From: Cerrena zonata | Lineage: Eukaryota > Basidiomycota > Agaricomycetes > Polyporales > Cerrenaceae | Reading direction: 5' to 3' | Length of the DNA: 64,000 bases | NCBI GenBank assembly: GCA_038087015.1 | Contig: JASBNA010000001.1 | Location: 1,860,001-1,924,000 of the forward strand | In this document: piece after piece, positions 30,204-42,742 of the stretch | Layout: each line of letters opens with the position of its first letter | How positions within the stretch are numbered: the stretch's first letter is position 1 | Position numbers and translations under genes: made by a program | Notes under the pieces: generated by a model | What the model saw: the letters and a program-made list of their open reading frames with translations, nothing else | What the model was told of the DNA's origin: nothing | The model's database searches: none

Positions 30204-31429
30204 ATGGCCACAACAAAGAGACCGGACAGCTCTGGTACCAGGGAATACAAGTACTCGACAGAAATATCCCAAATGATGTTTGTCGTGGGTGAGGTTCAGG
30301 AACCTATGGCGGAAACAGTCAATCTAGTCGAGGATATAGTTCGGAGTCAAATTATAGAGCTTGTACGTGAGCCGTTTGGGCCAACATGGAAATATTCTAT
30401 CCCCAACTAAACCACCTGTTCTACCACCGTCCAGGTTATCCAAGCAAGAGCATTGGCCTCACGTCGCGGGGCGCGCTATCTCTCCGCCGAGGACCTTATC
30501 TTCCTTATTCGACATGACAGGGCCAAGGTCAACCGCTTGCGCACGTATCTATCTTGGAAAGATGTACGGAAACATGCCAAGGATAGCGGGGCAGATGCGG
30601 GGGCTGGAGTGGAAGTGGAAACCCTTGAAGATGGTGCTGATGGTACGTCCATGATTAGACCGCAATGTTTCTCCATTCTGATACAACTATACCACGCAGA
30701 CAAACTTGCTTCCAAAGCCCAGAAGATTACTATCAAACTTCCTTGGGAGATTGTAAACATCTACTCTGACGTTCTGACTACTGACGATGAAGAGGACGAG
30801 GATGATCTTGAAGCACATGAGGCCTCGATTCAGCGACTGAAGGTAATTCTCATATGAAGTCTCTCATGGCATGTTTACAAACGGCATGACAGGAAGCAGA
30901 CGATGCGACTCGCGACATGACTAGAGCGGAATACCAGCACTACTCTGACTGCCGACAAGCCTCCTTCACCTGGCGTAAGGCTAAACGATTTCGAGAGTTC
31001 CTCAACTTACCTACACACCTCGACCTTCGTGCTAACGATGACACGGTCGATATCGTCGGTTTCCTGGCCTTCGAAATGGTCCGTTCTCTCACCATTGCCG
31101 GTCTTGAGGGAAAGAAGTCACTTGAAGAACAATACCTCCGTGAAGATATTCGGGTTATTTCCTCCCCACAACTAGGGAAGCGGAAGAATACTGGCGGCCA
31201 AGGCGGTGATGCAAAGAGGTTGAGACGAGATGATTCTGATGATTTGGATGATTCTCCGTTGCCTGTTTGCACTCTATTTTTGCCACCGCCTGAGGAGAGA
31301 ACACCATTGCGACCAGAGCACATTCAGGACGCATTTGCTAGAATGCAAGCAGACTGGGCTCAGCGTAGATCTGCGGGTATGAGAGACTGGCGAGGAGGAC
31401 TGATTCGAACCACTGTCAACCTCATTTAA
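30204..31429 (+). CDS. SPT3: SAGA complex subunit Spt3
   Basis: Four exons (30204-30362, 30435-30642, 30700-30842, 30893-31429) give 348 residues. The N-terminus (YKYSTEISQMMFVVGEVQEP, then TVNLVEDIVRSQIIELV) is the TAF13-like histone fold, followed by ALASRRGARYLSAEDLIFLI. The second half has the TAF11-like fold region (YQHYSDCRQASFTWRKAKRF, FREFLNL, then DIVGFLAFEMVRSLT), typical of Spt3. An acidic insert (TTDDEEDEDDLEAHE) and a KRKN/KRLRRDD basic patch (probable nuclear signal) are visible. Spt3 helps SAGA deliver TBP to promoters. No frame break was seen. The gene is convergent with Ddi1, whose stop lies 160 bases away. Confidence 0.95.
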
Positions 31430-31588
31430 ACTGACTGTGGTTTCTGTTCCTCTTGGTGTATCTCTACGGCCTCTCACTCATGTATTCATAGCGGATGTAT
31501 TTATGTTGTACACTAGAGTCCATTTTCTCTTTTGGAGACGTTACATACATTATTATTTTGGTTGTCCCCATCTAATGCGTCAGGAACT

Positions 31589-33176
31589 TCAGAAAAGTAA
31601 TGACGCAGCGACGTCGACGTTACCGCCGGCGGCCTCTAGGGTACTGATAGCAACTTCTCTACTAGCTCCCAGATTCATCAACATGTTGATATCTGACTCA
31701 GGGAACCTCGATTGGACGGTCGCAGCACCGGCAGCGGGTGCACCTCGTCCAATGGCGGGAGCGGGGGGAGCCCCCAACGTATTACCGGAGCCAGGGAACT
31801 GTTGTGGTTGTTGCGATCCAGAGGGTTGCGGTGAGGACGCAGAAGGGCCAGAAGACCCTTCCTCGAGTGTGCCCTGGTCCATGTGTCTTGCCTTGTCAGG
31901 AAGTTCGTGCTCCGCAAGGAATTGGACTTCCCGACCCTGTATCCGCAAGGCATTCTTCTCAAGATCAATGCATGCCTGGTGAGCTTTAAGCATGTCGAGT
32001 CCGAAAAGAAGGTCGACATCTCGGCCTTCCATGATGGTGAAGGAACATGGCAGGTGAAGGTCTGCGACTTTCATCGGTGCTGAATGCACTCGTCCGAGGA
32101 TCTTTGCTGTGCCTACACCTCGTGCAATACCTTGGAATCGTTTGTCGACTAGTCGCATGATTCTGAATGGGTTTAAGTTAATACGGAATTTTGTGAATAG
32201 AGAATAATCTTTACCCGCATGATTCTGCACATTCCGGACTCACTGTGCGTTTGGGTCAATTACTCATGTCGCGGTAGACAAGTCAATGCAACCTACTAAT
32301 AGTCTGTTGAGCACCACTATCCACAAAAGCTTTGATAGGATATCCATTCACTTCTACGGGGATGCTGTGATACGGACCGTCAAAACAAATCCAGATAAGG
32401 TTTCATTTAAAACTTACTAGAGCATAGTCACCCTTCCAAAACTCTCTGGGGAGTACTCCAACGCATGTTCGAGATTCTCCATGACGGCTTGTTGTCTGAT
32501 GGCTTCCTCGATCCTTCTCTGTGCCTCCAGGTCATACGGATCGGCATTGAGTCGAGCTATTTCAGCATTAGTGTCTTGTCTTGAACGCGTTTGACGAAGG
32601 ATTTCAGCAAAGCGGGCGGGATTGTTCAAGGCTGCATCGGCGACTTCTGGTTGAGTCTATTGGAGGTTTGTAAAGATTAACTATTTGAAACATTGGCGGG
32701 ATGGAATGTTTCGATGCATACCTCTCGGAGTTGTTGCATAAGTTGAGGATCACCCAAAACTTGGAGTCGCATCATTTCAGAGTCCATTTCAGCCGGCCTG
32801 TATTCACGAGGATCAAATTAACTCTTCTGAACTTCTGAACCATCACGATGTATCAGGTATTACATACCTTCCAGCAACCTGAACCTTCCTCCGAAGCAGC
32901 AACATGGCGTTGTCCCCCACACCAAGCTCCCGCATAGTAGCTTTGGGGTTATTGAGATCTCTGTTCTCATATGAGATACTTTGTTCTTGAACAGGTATAC
33001 CTGACTAGAAACATGGTAAAAAGAGATCGTGTGAGCATCATTGAGAGGACAAAAAAGATGTGTTTAGGTTCACTCACCTCCGCCTCGAGGAGAGCCATTA
33101 CGTTCTCTAGTTCCATGTTTGGATCAATTTCTACTTGGAAAGAGTCTCCAAGATCGGTATAGAACGTAAGCTCCAT
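31589..33176 (-). CDS. DDI1: DNA-damage-inducible protein Ddi1 (UBL, retroviral-type aspartic protease, UBA)
   Basis: Multi-exon gene with domains in the standard order. An N-terminal ubiquitin-like domain starts MELTFYTDLGDSFQVEIDP. A helical linker follows (QLMQQLRE, NNPARFAEILRQ). The retropepsin-like domain has the catalytic FVDSGAQ, then GIARGVGTAKILGRV and LLFGLDMLKAHQACIDL. A Gln/Pro/Gly-rich linker precedes a C-terminal UBA (ESDINMLMNLGASREVAIST, then AAGGNVDVAASLLF). Ddi1 is a proteasome shuttle and ubiquitin-dependent protease. One intron sits between QQTI and SPECAESCG, just after the active site. The protease Asp and both ubiquitin-binding ends are present, so it should be active. 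Three ACGCGT hexamers cluster about 420-460 bases upstream. Confidence 0.94.
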
Positions 33177-33744
33177 TCTATCTAAATCGTATGCAGAGAA
33201 GTGATTTGAGGGGTCAAGGTAACGTTAAGGTAAACTCAGATTGGTTGTATGGATCAAAGTTGGGATGGCAAGAAACAAAGATCGGTGGCTTCAAAGACGC
33301 GGAGCTGATCAAGGCAGAAGCCGTGGGTGGTGTGAGTAAATGGGAAGTATAATTTCAAGTGAGAGTGTTCCGAGTAAAAAGGCAAGTCTATCACCTTGTT
33401 CTGCACGGAGCCTTTATGTACGAACAAAAACAAGGAGCTTGCGTATTGCCTTCCAATTCCGTGCACGCAGTTCTGAGTCAGGAGAGGCAAACTGTATACA
33501 TTTGGACAAAGCGGTGGTACTTAGGAGGCGATACAAAGGCATGGAAGGTACTGGAACTGGCGAGAAAGACGGTTGTGGCACGGTTGGGAATAAAGACGCG
33601 TACTGCTCGACGCGTAAGATGGTGGGTAATCTCGACGCGTAACTATATTACTACACAAAATGACAAATCTACTGACGGCATCTCTTCTACTTCTAACGAA
33701 TTATTCGAGAGAAGTGGTTTCTTGAAGAGCTAAAAAGCGAATCA
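33177..33744. promoter_or_regulatory. Ddi1 upstream region with a cluster of three ACGCGT hexamers
   Basis: ACGCGT occurs at 33596-33601, 33610-33615 and 33635-33640, three copies in 45 bases. The region lies between the 3' end of Atg29 and the 5' end of Ddi1 on the same strand. By base composition roughly a dozen such hexamers are expected in the whole window, so a triple cluster is unusual. Use as an MBF-type site is inference. Confidence 0.4.
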
Positions 33745-35339
33745 TTAATTTGTGGTATATATGGACATAGAGAGAGTGGCCCACAATCGCGAACTACTTG
33801 CACGAGTGTTGGACATGGATGCACTTTCCATTCCAACCATCAGAGAAGGAGTTATACTAGCATCTATTGGGAAAAAAAACATTCAGAAACATTCCTTCAT
33901 TTGCGAATCACTAAGTTGCTTACCACTTGGTAACTCTTCGAAGCTTAGACTCGATGTCGAACTGCCGACCTCACTACCTCGCTCACTCCGATCACCTCTC
34001 AATTTGGTCCTACCTACGTTTGCGAAGTGATTGCTCCTTGAACTTGAAACATTTTGACCCCAAGCACTATTGGGAGAAATGCTAGGTGGCGGGCTCGTTG
34101 ATTTCCCTGGCTGGCTGAGTGGTCTTGCATGTAGAGGTGTTTGTCGCCTAGTGGGTCTGTTGCTTAATGTTTCTGGGGGAGGGGAGGGGATCGAGGGGAT
34201 CGACCCTTGTGGTGAGCTGGCACTTGCACTCGATAAGCTATGGTGGCTAGGTGTATGATTTGCATTATGTCTGCGAGTCATTGACAAGGTTTCGAGGCGT
34301 GGAAGCTGACCGGAAGATGAGGAAGAAAGTGGACGGTCACGTCCACGACGGTATTCACTCCTCCTGCCTTTCTCAGAGTATCGTGAGGCAGACATGCGCG
34401 AGGGTGATGCAACTAAACCAAGAGCATCCGCCGTCATCAACTTCTGCAGGTTCTCTAGCTTGAGTCGCAGAGTTTCCTGCTCATCAATAGCTCTCTGTTC
34501 ATCGTTCGAGTCCTCTTCATCCTCGGAGCTAGCATCCGGACTAGTAGAATTCTCCGGCGAGGGATGTGATGAAGTAGGCGAGAGCGGCCTCATCATTTCT
34601 CGTGGCCTCTTGGGACCCTGTAAAGTGGCAGTCGATGAAGACAGAATCCTCTTTGCAGCGGTATTTGATAGGGTGCTTAGTCTTCGAGAGCGAGCGACAG
34701 CTTGAACGCTACCAAGGCTGCTTAACCTCGCGCGAACACCCATTGGAGGTCGTCCGCCAGGACTCATTATTGAAGACTTCATGTCACCATTGCCGAGACC
34801 TTCCGTACGTAACGAGTCTCTGCGAGGGATGCCAGGTTTTTCCCCCGTGGTAGGGAACCTAGGGAAGTATTCACCTCCGTTTGGTTGCTTAGCAGTATTC
34901 GTCGATGTCGATGTCACCTGTGCCTGTGTCACCGGCGAGGTTGAAGAGGGAGACAATGCACTACGAATGCCCTGCAGACCTCGGAGGTCCTCTTCATACC
35001 TGGTCTGAGCGCGATATAATAGGTATGGTAGAGGGACTTGTAAGTGTGCCGCAAGACCCTTCCCTGTGAGAACCATATATAGCTGTAAGCAAATATAATG
35101 ACGAGTCAAACACATACAGTCTGTTCCGGCTCCTTCAACAGCTCTAGACTTTGCTATGACTTCCCAAAGAATTTGCTCCTTCTCAGGGCTCCATTCAACC
35201 TAGCTTTCTAATACGTCCAGCTAATTAAACATCAGGTCATAGTCAATGTACCCACCCGAGGAGGATCCGGAATAAGTTCCTCTGGTCGATTGTAGGGAAG
35301 TCGCACAACGACGCGAATGTTGGAGGTACTCGCATGCAT
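33745..35339 (-). CDS. ATG29: autophagy-related protein Atg29
   Basis: Four exons, about 475 residues. The conserved N-terminal domain reads STSNIRVVVRLPYNRPEELI, PPRVEWSPEKEQILWEVI, then a split codon joining D to WKGLAAHLQVPLPYLLYRAQ. This is the Atg29 signature. The middle is long, low-complexity, Ser/Pro/Arg-rich and probably disordered and phosphorylated. It contains a DEEDSNDEQRAIDEQETLRL acidic coil. The last exon adds SITPSLMVGMESASMSNTRA and ends at TAA 33745. Atg29 works with Atg17 and Atg31 (or their fungal equivalents) to organise the phagophore assembly site. It is head to head with Yih1, with 208 bases between start codons. Confidence 0.88.
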
Positions 35340-35547
35340 AATGAGTCAGGAGAATGTAGTGTTAATCAATAACAAATGAACGGTTGTTGGTCAGGTTAGT
35401 GCAGACATCAGCAATAAGTATTGTGGTCTCCAATGGTGGTTGTCGGTGTACAAGGACCGATGTGGGCGCTCACACACTTGAAGCTCTTTCCAGTGGACCA
35501 CCATCCCACTTATCCTGCCATACCTTTTTTGATTGTTTCGAACAATA

Positions 35548-36885
35548 ATGACAGACGAAGACAAGATAGACTTGTCACAATTTATTGAAGAATTGATGAT
35601 GGATCCCGAGCGAGAGTCTGTCGCTTCTGAACTTGGGGGTGCGAGCTGCCTTTCCCGCTGCAGAGCTTGATCTCGCCTTATACTGCTCATTCCATCGTGG
35701 ATCGGCAGCGTTGCAGTCTATCTATGGGGAAGAAAATATTAAAATGTGGCCTCCTAATGGCTATTCAAAACTTAACGACTCACGACCGCGAAACGGGGAC
35801 CCAAATACCATTCGTTATGAGGTTACTCTCAGGTGAGTACAATCATCTTTCCCTTTAATTGTAGAGTGTTCAGATGCTTACGATTCTCGTTCGTAGCCTG
35901 TCAACCCCATTTGAAGAAACAACCCTCGCTATCCTGGTTTCTGCCCCATCGACCTACCCAACAACATCTCCACCACAACTTCAGCTTCTCTCTCGGTATA
36001 TCGGACCATTTGGGGTGGACGCAACTCTATTTGGAACCATCCTCCGAACATTTATATCCAACGAGGCTATTGAATGGACTGCGGATAGTGTCTGCGTATT
36101 TGATGGATTAGAATGGGTCAAGGAACGTTGCACTGAATGGTTCGAACAACGCAAGAACGAAAAAGCAGTCGGAGAATTGCTTAGAGAAGACGAACGAGGT
36201 GCTGCTCATGTGGACGTTGAAGAAGGCAAAGGCAAACAGGTCGCTGAGCTGCTACACGATGAACCCGCAGATGCTAAGATACCCATTGTCACCATGCCAG
36301 AGGGTATCGAAATCACTGAAGCAGAAGCCATTACTGATCGTAAAAGTTCTTTCGTCGGGAGAGCTTGTCGTATAACACATCCTTCACAGGTTGGTGACTT
36401 AAACCAAAGTTTATTTAGCTTACTTACAATACGACTAGGTTCCCTTAATTCTTGCCCATTTAATGTCCGACCGTCGTATCGCAAGAGCTGCACATCCAAT
36501 CATCAATGCCTGGAGGTGTCAAGTTGATACTGTCCTTCATCAAGGTAAGTCATGAGTTCAAATTTACATTCTAAGGTTCACATAGTGTATCTTTCCAGAT
36601 AACGATGACGATGGTGAAACTGCTGCAGGTGGTCGACTCGCGCATCTACTACAAATTCTGGTAAGCTATCCTTCTTCATATACGTTCAGATATTGATCCG
36701 ACCGTATACAGGAGGTTAACAACGTCTTGGTTATCGTAAGCCGTTACTGGGGTGGTATACATCTAGGTCCGGATCGATTCAAACATATCAATCAGGCAGC
36801 TAGGAATGCTCTTGAATTAGGAGGATTCTTGGATGTTCCAGATCAAGCTCTAGGGAAGAAGCAAGGTAGAGGGAAAAAACGGTGA
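35548..36885 (+). CDS. YIH1: IMPACT/Yih1 family regulator (RWD plus UPF0029 domain)
   Basis: Six exons (35548-35638, 35709-35832, 35897-36389, 36439-36544, 36599-36660, 36712-36885) give 349 residues. The N-terminal RWD domain contains ALQSIYGEENIKMWPP and APSTYPTTSPPQLQLLSRYI. The C-terminal UPF0029/Impact domain has SSFVGRACRITHPSQVPLIL, MSDRRIARAAHPIINAWR, then NDDDGETAAGGRLAHLLQIL and VLVIVSRYWGGIHLGPDRFK. The protein ends in a basic GKKQGRGKKR. Yih1/IMPACT competes with Gcn2 for Gcn1 and so dampens the amino-acid starvation response in the cytoplasm. Splicing exon 1 to CG-TTG-CAG is needed to restore the RWD motif. The gene pair with Atg29 links two starvation-response functions at one promoter. 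Confidence 0.93.
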
Positions 36886-37342
36886 TGCCTGACACACACC
36901 TATGCTGCTGTATGTTCTTAAAATGTACAGTATCTAACTTGGACGCAACATCTAACAGTCAGTCACAGTTTATTGTAGAGTTCGAGCCATTGAGTCGTAA
37001 CGTATAAAAATATTACTCGAACCACTTGCAGTGATCTACAAAACATATCTAATAGAATATTCTTGACTAAAGAACGATTCATTTCCTAAAACGATTATAT
37101 ATACAAGATACATTACAGAGTTCCATCTTCATCTTCGAGTAGGGTTCAAGTTGGAAGCAGGAAGTTTGGAATATAACATCAACGACGTCATTCGCCAGCT
37201 GCAGATCACTGGTGCCGACCTGCCCGGCGATGTCGTGTCTTTCCGGAAACAGAAGAGTAGGATCCGTGGCAACTGCGCGTCCTCTATTCCAAACCACCAC
37301 CCACTAAGGCAGGGTGCTGGTCGCTTATAGCCTTCTTACACC
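36886..37342. other. intergenic, no supported gene
   Basis: AT-rich 3' flank of Yih1 and promoter of the mitochondrial carrier. A 73-codon minus-strand frame (37079-37300) has no recognisable motif. Confidence 0.5.
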
Positions 37343-38636
37343 ATGGGTAGCACAAGCCAGCACTTACTTTCAGGTATTTCAATATTTCGTCATCAAGAGA
37401 AGCCCCTTTGAACGCTTAGACGATGGTTAGGTGCTATGTCTGGTTTTGCTTCAAGTATTTGTTTGCAACCGTGTAAGCTAGGTTTACCAAGTTATTTCCA
37501 CATAATTATGGTATTGATAATGACTTACAGTCGACCTGCTAAAAACACGAATGCAGCAGTCGGACTATAACATTCTTCGCTCACAGTAAGCCCTCCGGAA
37601 TACGCTCACGTGAGCCGTTCTCACATTTCCGAATGAACAGAAACACCTCCATCCTCGGTGTTGCGCGTGAAATCGTACGCGACAAGGGCACACTGGGTCT
37701 TTGGAGAGGCACGAATGCAACTATAATACGGTAATTACTCATCCGTGCCCCCTTCCACAACATCTAAATTGATTCTCTCCAGAAACGTCCCTGGTGTAGC
37801 CTTGTACTTCACTGGTTTGACAAAGATACGGACTGTAGTGGCCCAATCACCTTTTTTCTCAACGACTCAGCAGTCTTCGAATAATGGTTCAGTCTTACCT
37901 AAGCTATCGAGCCAGGGCAATTTAGTTACAGGTGCACTTGCAAGAACGACAGTGGGGTTCATCATGAATCCATTTACGATTCTCAAAGCACGATACGAGG
38001 TACCCTTTCCGCCGTTTCGTCATTCCTTAAGAGTGACGTGTCTTAAATAGATTCCAGAGTAACCTTCACTCGTATGGAAGTCTTTCTAGCGCATTCGTCT
38101 CGTTGGTTCGTTCAGGGACCAACCGAGATGTTCAGAGGATTTCTTCCCTCTGTACTCCGCGATGCACCTTATGCTGGTTTATTTGTGTTGTTTTATGAAT
38201 CGATAAAACATACTACGTGTAAGTCTTCGCTCCTTTCTTTGTCATTTGCGAGTCTTACAAAGACTACAGCGTTATACATTCCGAAAGATTCCGCACTGGC
38301 CTCCACCGGGTCGCATGTAATCTCCGCGTCTAGTGCAAGTGTAATTGCAACGTTAGCAACACATCCATTTGATGTAGTCAAAGTGAGGCCCACTCGTATT
38401 TCTTAGATATCACCACTCACAGTGTTCCTCAGACCAAGATGCAAGTACGAACGGAACAGCGGTTCCATTCGTTTTTCCAAACGGTGTCGAGTACATTCCA
38501 ACGGCGAGGTATGATAGGTTTCTTCGACGGTGTTAGTTTACGCATGTCGAGAAAGGTTTTGAGTTCAGCTATTGGTTGGGCGGTGTATGAGGGTATGCTA
38601 ATGTTTATGCGGACTCCTGCTAATGTTGATAGGTAG
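37343..38636 (+). CDS. HEM25: mitochondrial glycine carrier, SLC25A38/Hem25 type; one apparent frame break
   Basis: Three mitochondrial carrier repeats are recognisable. The first is GFASSICLQPFDLLKTRMQQ, then NTSILGVAREIVRDKGTLGL with WRGTNATIIRNVPG. The second is ARTTVGFIMNPFTILKARYE with SNLHSYGSLSSAFVSLVRS. The third is ASSASVIATLATHPFDVVK(T)KMQ with GMIGFFDGVSLRMSRKVLSS. The PFDLLKTRMQQ repeat and the PFTILKARYES motif point to SLC25A38/Hem25, which imports glycine for haem synthesis. The start is MGSTSQHLLSG in a short exon. Near 38112 the frame changes between LVRS and GPTEMFRGFLPSVLRDAPYA: one base is missing (GTTCAGG where GTTCNCAGG is expected). The rest is intact, so an assembly indel is likelier than a pseudogene. 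Confidence 0.85.
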
Positions 38637-38702
38637 TTGTACATCTTGCATAATGCATTCTGGTCAATGATGGTACAGAGCTATCCAACGCCTGTTGAGT
38701 AT

Positions 38703-40357
38703 CTATGAGTATTGTTTCTGGATATACTTGGCAATTGTCTGTAATTGGATGTTAGATGTTCCCTCGTAAATCGCACCCTGAAAGAACAAATAGGTTAGGA
38801 AACGATCTGAGGCACAATCATGACCTGAACTTACAATCTTTGAATCTCTCCAGAACTTCTCAATCCCAGTCTCTCTCGTGAACCCAACTCCTCCAGCCCA
38901 CTCAATAGCCGAACCACTGACTTTCTGAGCAATCACACTAGACCAATATTTCGCCATCGCAGCTTCCTTCGTAAAGTCCTTGCCTTCCTCCTTGCGTCTC
39001 GCAGCGTTATATGTCAACAATCTCGCAGTCTCAATTTCCGTTGCAGCTTGTGCGATCTGGAAGGCCATGCCTTGGAATGTGCCGATGGGTTGACCAAATT
39101 GCGATCGTTGGTAGGTATAAGGAACTGATTTATCGAATGCACCTTGGGCGAGGCCAACCATCTGTGCAGCGATACCAATCCGGCCTTCGTTTAAGATTTC
39201 GATGGCAATCTAGATGGTAAAATTAGGTTAGACACCCGTTCATAGGTGGCTTGGCTCAGAAATTTTGACCAACCTTGTAACCCTTTCCAACTTCGCCAAT
39301 GACATTCTCAGCCGGTACCTTCAAATCGTCGAAGTTGAGGGTACACGTTGAAGATGCACGGATGCCCAACTTCTGTTCTTTTTTGGCGATCTCGATACCC
39401 ATGTCTTTGGTAGCAAGGAAACATGTGATGCCCTTGTAACCCTTACTTGGGTCAACCTAAAATAATATGTGAGCCGGGGTGATTTAGAGGTGTTATGAGA
39501 GAACGCACGTTTGCAAAAATAAGGAAAACATCAGCTTCGTAGGAGTTCGTAATCCACATCTTGGAGCCATTGATGATCCAGTTGTCACCTTCTTTACGTG
39601 CACGAGTTTGCAGTGCGAAGGCATCTGACCCTGAAGCGGGCTCGGACAAGCAGAAGGACCCAAGCTATTCCAAAGCCTATATTAGTACACAGGACCACAC
39701 CGTGTTAGAGAAATATACCTACACTGGACTCAGAGAGTTTCGGAAGCCACTTCTCTTGTTGATCCTTATTACCGTATTTGCGGATAACAGTGTTTACGAG
39801 TGTATTGTGTACATCACATAGAACAGACACCGAAGGGTCAACTTTTGCGAGTTCTTCAATGACAATGACAGCGGAGGTAAACGACGCTCCGGCGCCACCT
39901 AGTTCATCGCTGGTCTCAATACCCATAAGCTGAATAACAAAGCATCAATACAAGCGTAAACATATGAGTATCGTGCAACATACACCCGTCTCGAAGAGCC
40001 CCTTGATGACTTCAGGGTCCATCATTTCATTCTCATCCATATCCCGCACTCTTGGACCAACAACGTCCTGGGCGAAACGTTGTACTAGATAATAGATTTG
40101 GTGAGAATTCGTTTCGGTTGAATGCACTTTCCACAAACCTGTTTCACGGAACATTTGCTCTTCTTCCGAGAAAGTATCTAGTGAGTTAACACCACTCTGC
40201 GACGCTACAACGGAGGTACGAGAGAAAGCCCTAAGAATACATAAGCCACCTTTCGAGACATTGTAATATAATGGTCTTACCTCGTTGCTTTGGGTGCACC
40301 ACATCTGACCCGGCTTGTCGAACCGGACTTCAAAGATCTCGCAGCTGCTCGTAACAT
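38703..40357 (-). CDS. short/branched-chain acyl-CoA dehydrogenase, mitochondrial
   Basis: The multi-exon gene starts [20 protein letters not shown], an Arg-rich mitochondrial presequence, and continues [20 protein letters not shown]. Conserved acyl-CoA dehydrogenase blocks follow: [48 protein letters not shown] with [13 protein letters not shown] (FAD/substrate), [19 protein letters not shown], and [20 protein letters not shown]. The catalytic glutamate region is [17 protein letters not shown]. The EGTSNIQL motif and the VHNTLVN segment match the short/branched-chain (ACADSB) group. It oxidises 2-methylbutyryl-CoA in isoleucine breakdown and passes electrons to ETF. No frame break was seen. 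The stop lies 66 bases from the convergent Hem25 stop. Confidence 0.92.
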
Positions 40358-41344
40358 GGTTGGGATAGATGATGGACGTGTAAGTGAAGGGGTTAGTACT
40401 TATAGCAACTCTCAGAAATGAAGATGCGATGGTGGATTCTGGGGAAGCGTTAACACAAGGTCCGATGGCCGAAGTACCGACCCGGATGCGGGGTAAAGCG
40501 ACGTAACTTTCCATGTGATTCTTGGGGGTCTTTATCCAATTGACGCTTGCGTATTCAATACTTAGTACAGACCGTCGACAACATCGTATAGCACTATATA
40601 CTGTAGTACAAACAGATGTAAGGGTTGGAATCTACCAGCTCTCATCTTGCTAATAATTAGGGCCTCTGGCGAGAGCAAATCTGAGTTCAAACTTTGCTTT
40701 GAGGCTTATTTCCGACAGCATAACCGTACGCTAGGATGTTCATATAAAATCAGCCTATGACATAGGATCGGCGGGGCACTAACTAAGGGTCTTGCAGGAT
40801 GATCCACCTCTCCGAGTATTCTCTCGAGTCTCTTTATTTTACAAGCTTTACGGTCTCCAGACACATTGTCACGAACGCGGTGTGACGTTTCTCACGGGAC
40901 TTGTGACTCCATTCTAATACTGTATGCCACTTAGTACATCGTCAAAATGTGACGCATGTGTTATCTCAAAGGTCACTAATACTAATCCTTACGGAGTGCG
41001 TATAATAAGTAAGCACTTTCTCCCTCATGCAGACTACGTTATCTTCACGTCAAGAATAAATCATTAAAAATCCTATATTGTGACCGCTGTCGAGCAGCGT
41101 CCCCGTCAGAGACCAGTAACATCCTAGACCATAAACCCGAACAAAAAATCCAATCATTAGTCATTACGCAAACCGACCACTTATCAGTAACTTGCATCAT
41201 CGTAACGACAATACCGCAACTCGAGGAGGGAAACCAATCTAAAGTATTCTACAAAAGCGAAGAGAAAGGTGCAGCAAAAAGAAACTCTAGGGTATTGCGT
41301 GAGGTCTGGGAAAAAGTAGAACCTCACTAGAACAAGCGACGAAA
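40358..41344. other. intergenic, no supported gene
   Basis: Upstream region of the acyl-CoA dehydrogenase and 3' flank of the GDPD gene, which are transcribed in the same direction. Nothing recognisable was found. Confidence 0.5.
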
Positions 41345-42742
41345 TTAAGCTTCCGTAGCACCAACGAGAGGAGCAGAGACGGACATATCGACAGCGGAGA
41401 AAGGTCCTGCTGCGATCTCGAGATCTCTATGCGTAGCCTGACGTTCGAAAATTTGGAACGGGCTGTAGAATTGCCAGTCGGTCCAGAGGAAGAGACGGCT
41501 AGACCGAGCGGTGACTTTCTTGTAGTCAGCTGTACAGTAATAGCAAGTTTAGTGTCACTCTAATAGGATTTAACGAGGAACTAACTCTGCATAGCCGAGC
41601 GGAGATCTAACCATTTCTTCGGAACGTCGGTGATGATAACATCCACACTCCAACGAGCAGCCTAAGATAACTAATGAGTACAGGAAAGTAAGTAAAGGTG
41701 GATACGACAAACCTCTATCATGTGGTCGGGTTCGTTGACTGTCCAAACCATCAACTTCTTTCCAGTTGATTGGCAATCCTTTCGGAATCTGACGAAGCGT
41801 CAATAAACTCAAACCTTATTCGAATATAGTTACACCTACTTTTCGCCGCTGGCAGTTGCCAGCACAGCAAATCTCATTGAGAACACGTCAACGTTGCTCC
41901 AGAAATACTTCCGGGCGATAGCCAAGTCGTCCCCAATATATGATCGACGAAGGTAGGGGAGTACAGCCTGAGCATGCGGAATGAAAGTTGGATGCCACAG
42001 GCCAAGCACGATTCGTGGTGCAAGTTCTGTTTCCCAGTTATCATAAGATGAAATAATGTTGTGCATAAGCTTGAATAGGCGAGCGGGATCGTTCTGAGCC
42101 TTCACGTCTACGTTGAACTTGACATGTCGATTCTCCGGCTTTAAAATGAACATATCAGCAAACGCATTACATGTCATGATGATCCAATCAAACCTTCATG
42201 AGCATAGACACAGTTTCCAAGAAAGTCGGTATAGCTTGCGCAGGTTGCTTGACTGTCCTGAGGTGTTCCATTCCGTTCTCGCCATGCCATTTCAACTCCC
42301 GGATCAACCCTGTGTGCCGTGTCATCAGTATGCGATAGAGTAAGGATGAATGGAGGTATCCATAGCTACCTGCTCCGTTCGTAGTTCGGTTCAACGCTAT
42401 GAAGAACACATGAGTACGTGTGACGGGGTTCAAGATATGTTAGCATACCCGGGTCGTGAAACATAACCACCACGTCGTCTGCCGATACGTGGACGTCTGC
42501 TCATGATTGTTATGGCACTCAGAATAGTCAAACTACACGACGCATGAAATACCGCTCTCGATGCCATCTGCGCCCTCCCGGATTGCGGCCTCGAAGCTAG
42601 CCAGGGTGTTTTCAGGGAATGTCGCAGAAGCCTATTGTGATAGGACAATGTGTTAGCCTGTGAGTCATCAACAATAGCAGGCATGTGGGTGACATACACC
42701 ACGGTGACCCCAACACTCGGGCAGCGACATTACAGAGGACAT
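41345..42742 (-). CDS. glycerophosphodiester phosphodiesterase-family protein (GDPD-1, Pgc1-like)
   Basis: Exons begin MSSVMSLPECWGHRG and continue ASATFPENTLASFEAAIREG, ADGIES, DVHVSADDVVVMFHDP, LNRTTNG, LIRELKWHGENGMEHLRTVK, PENRHVKFNVDVKAQNDP, APRIVLGLWHPTFIPHA, SYIGDDLAIARKYFW, and MVWTVNEPDHMIEAARWSVD with VIITDVPKKW. The HRG, the E-x-D pair (GIES-DVHVS), the HD of MFHDP and the late TVN block are the GDPD catalytic TIM-barrel signature. The fungal relative Pgc1 cleaves phosphatidylglycerol. The tail ends SAPLVGATEA without an obvious membrane anchor. A paralogue lies in opposite orientation at 48939-50507. Confidence 0.9.
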
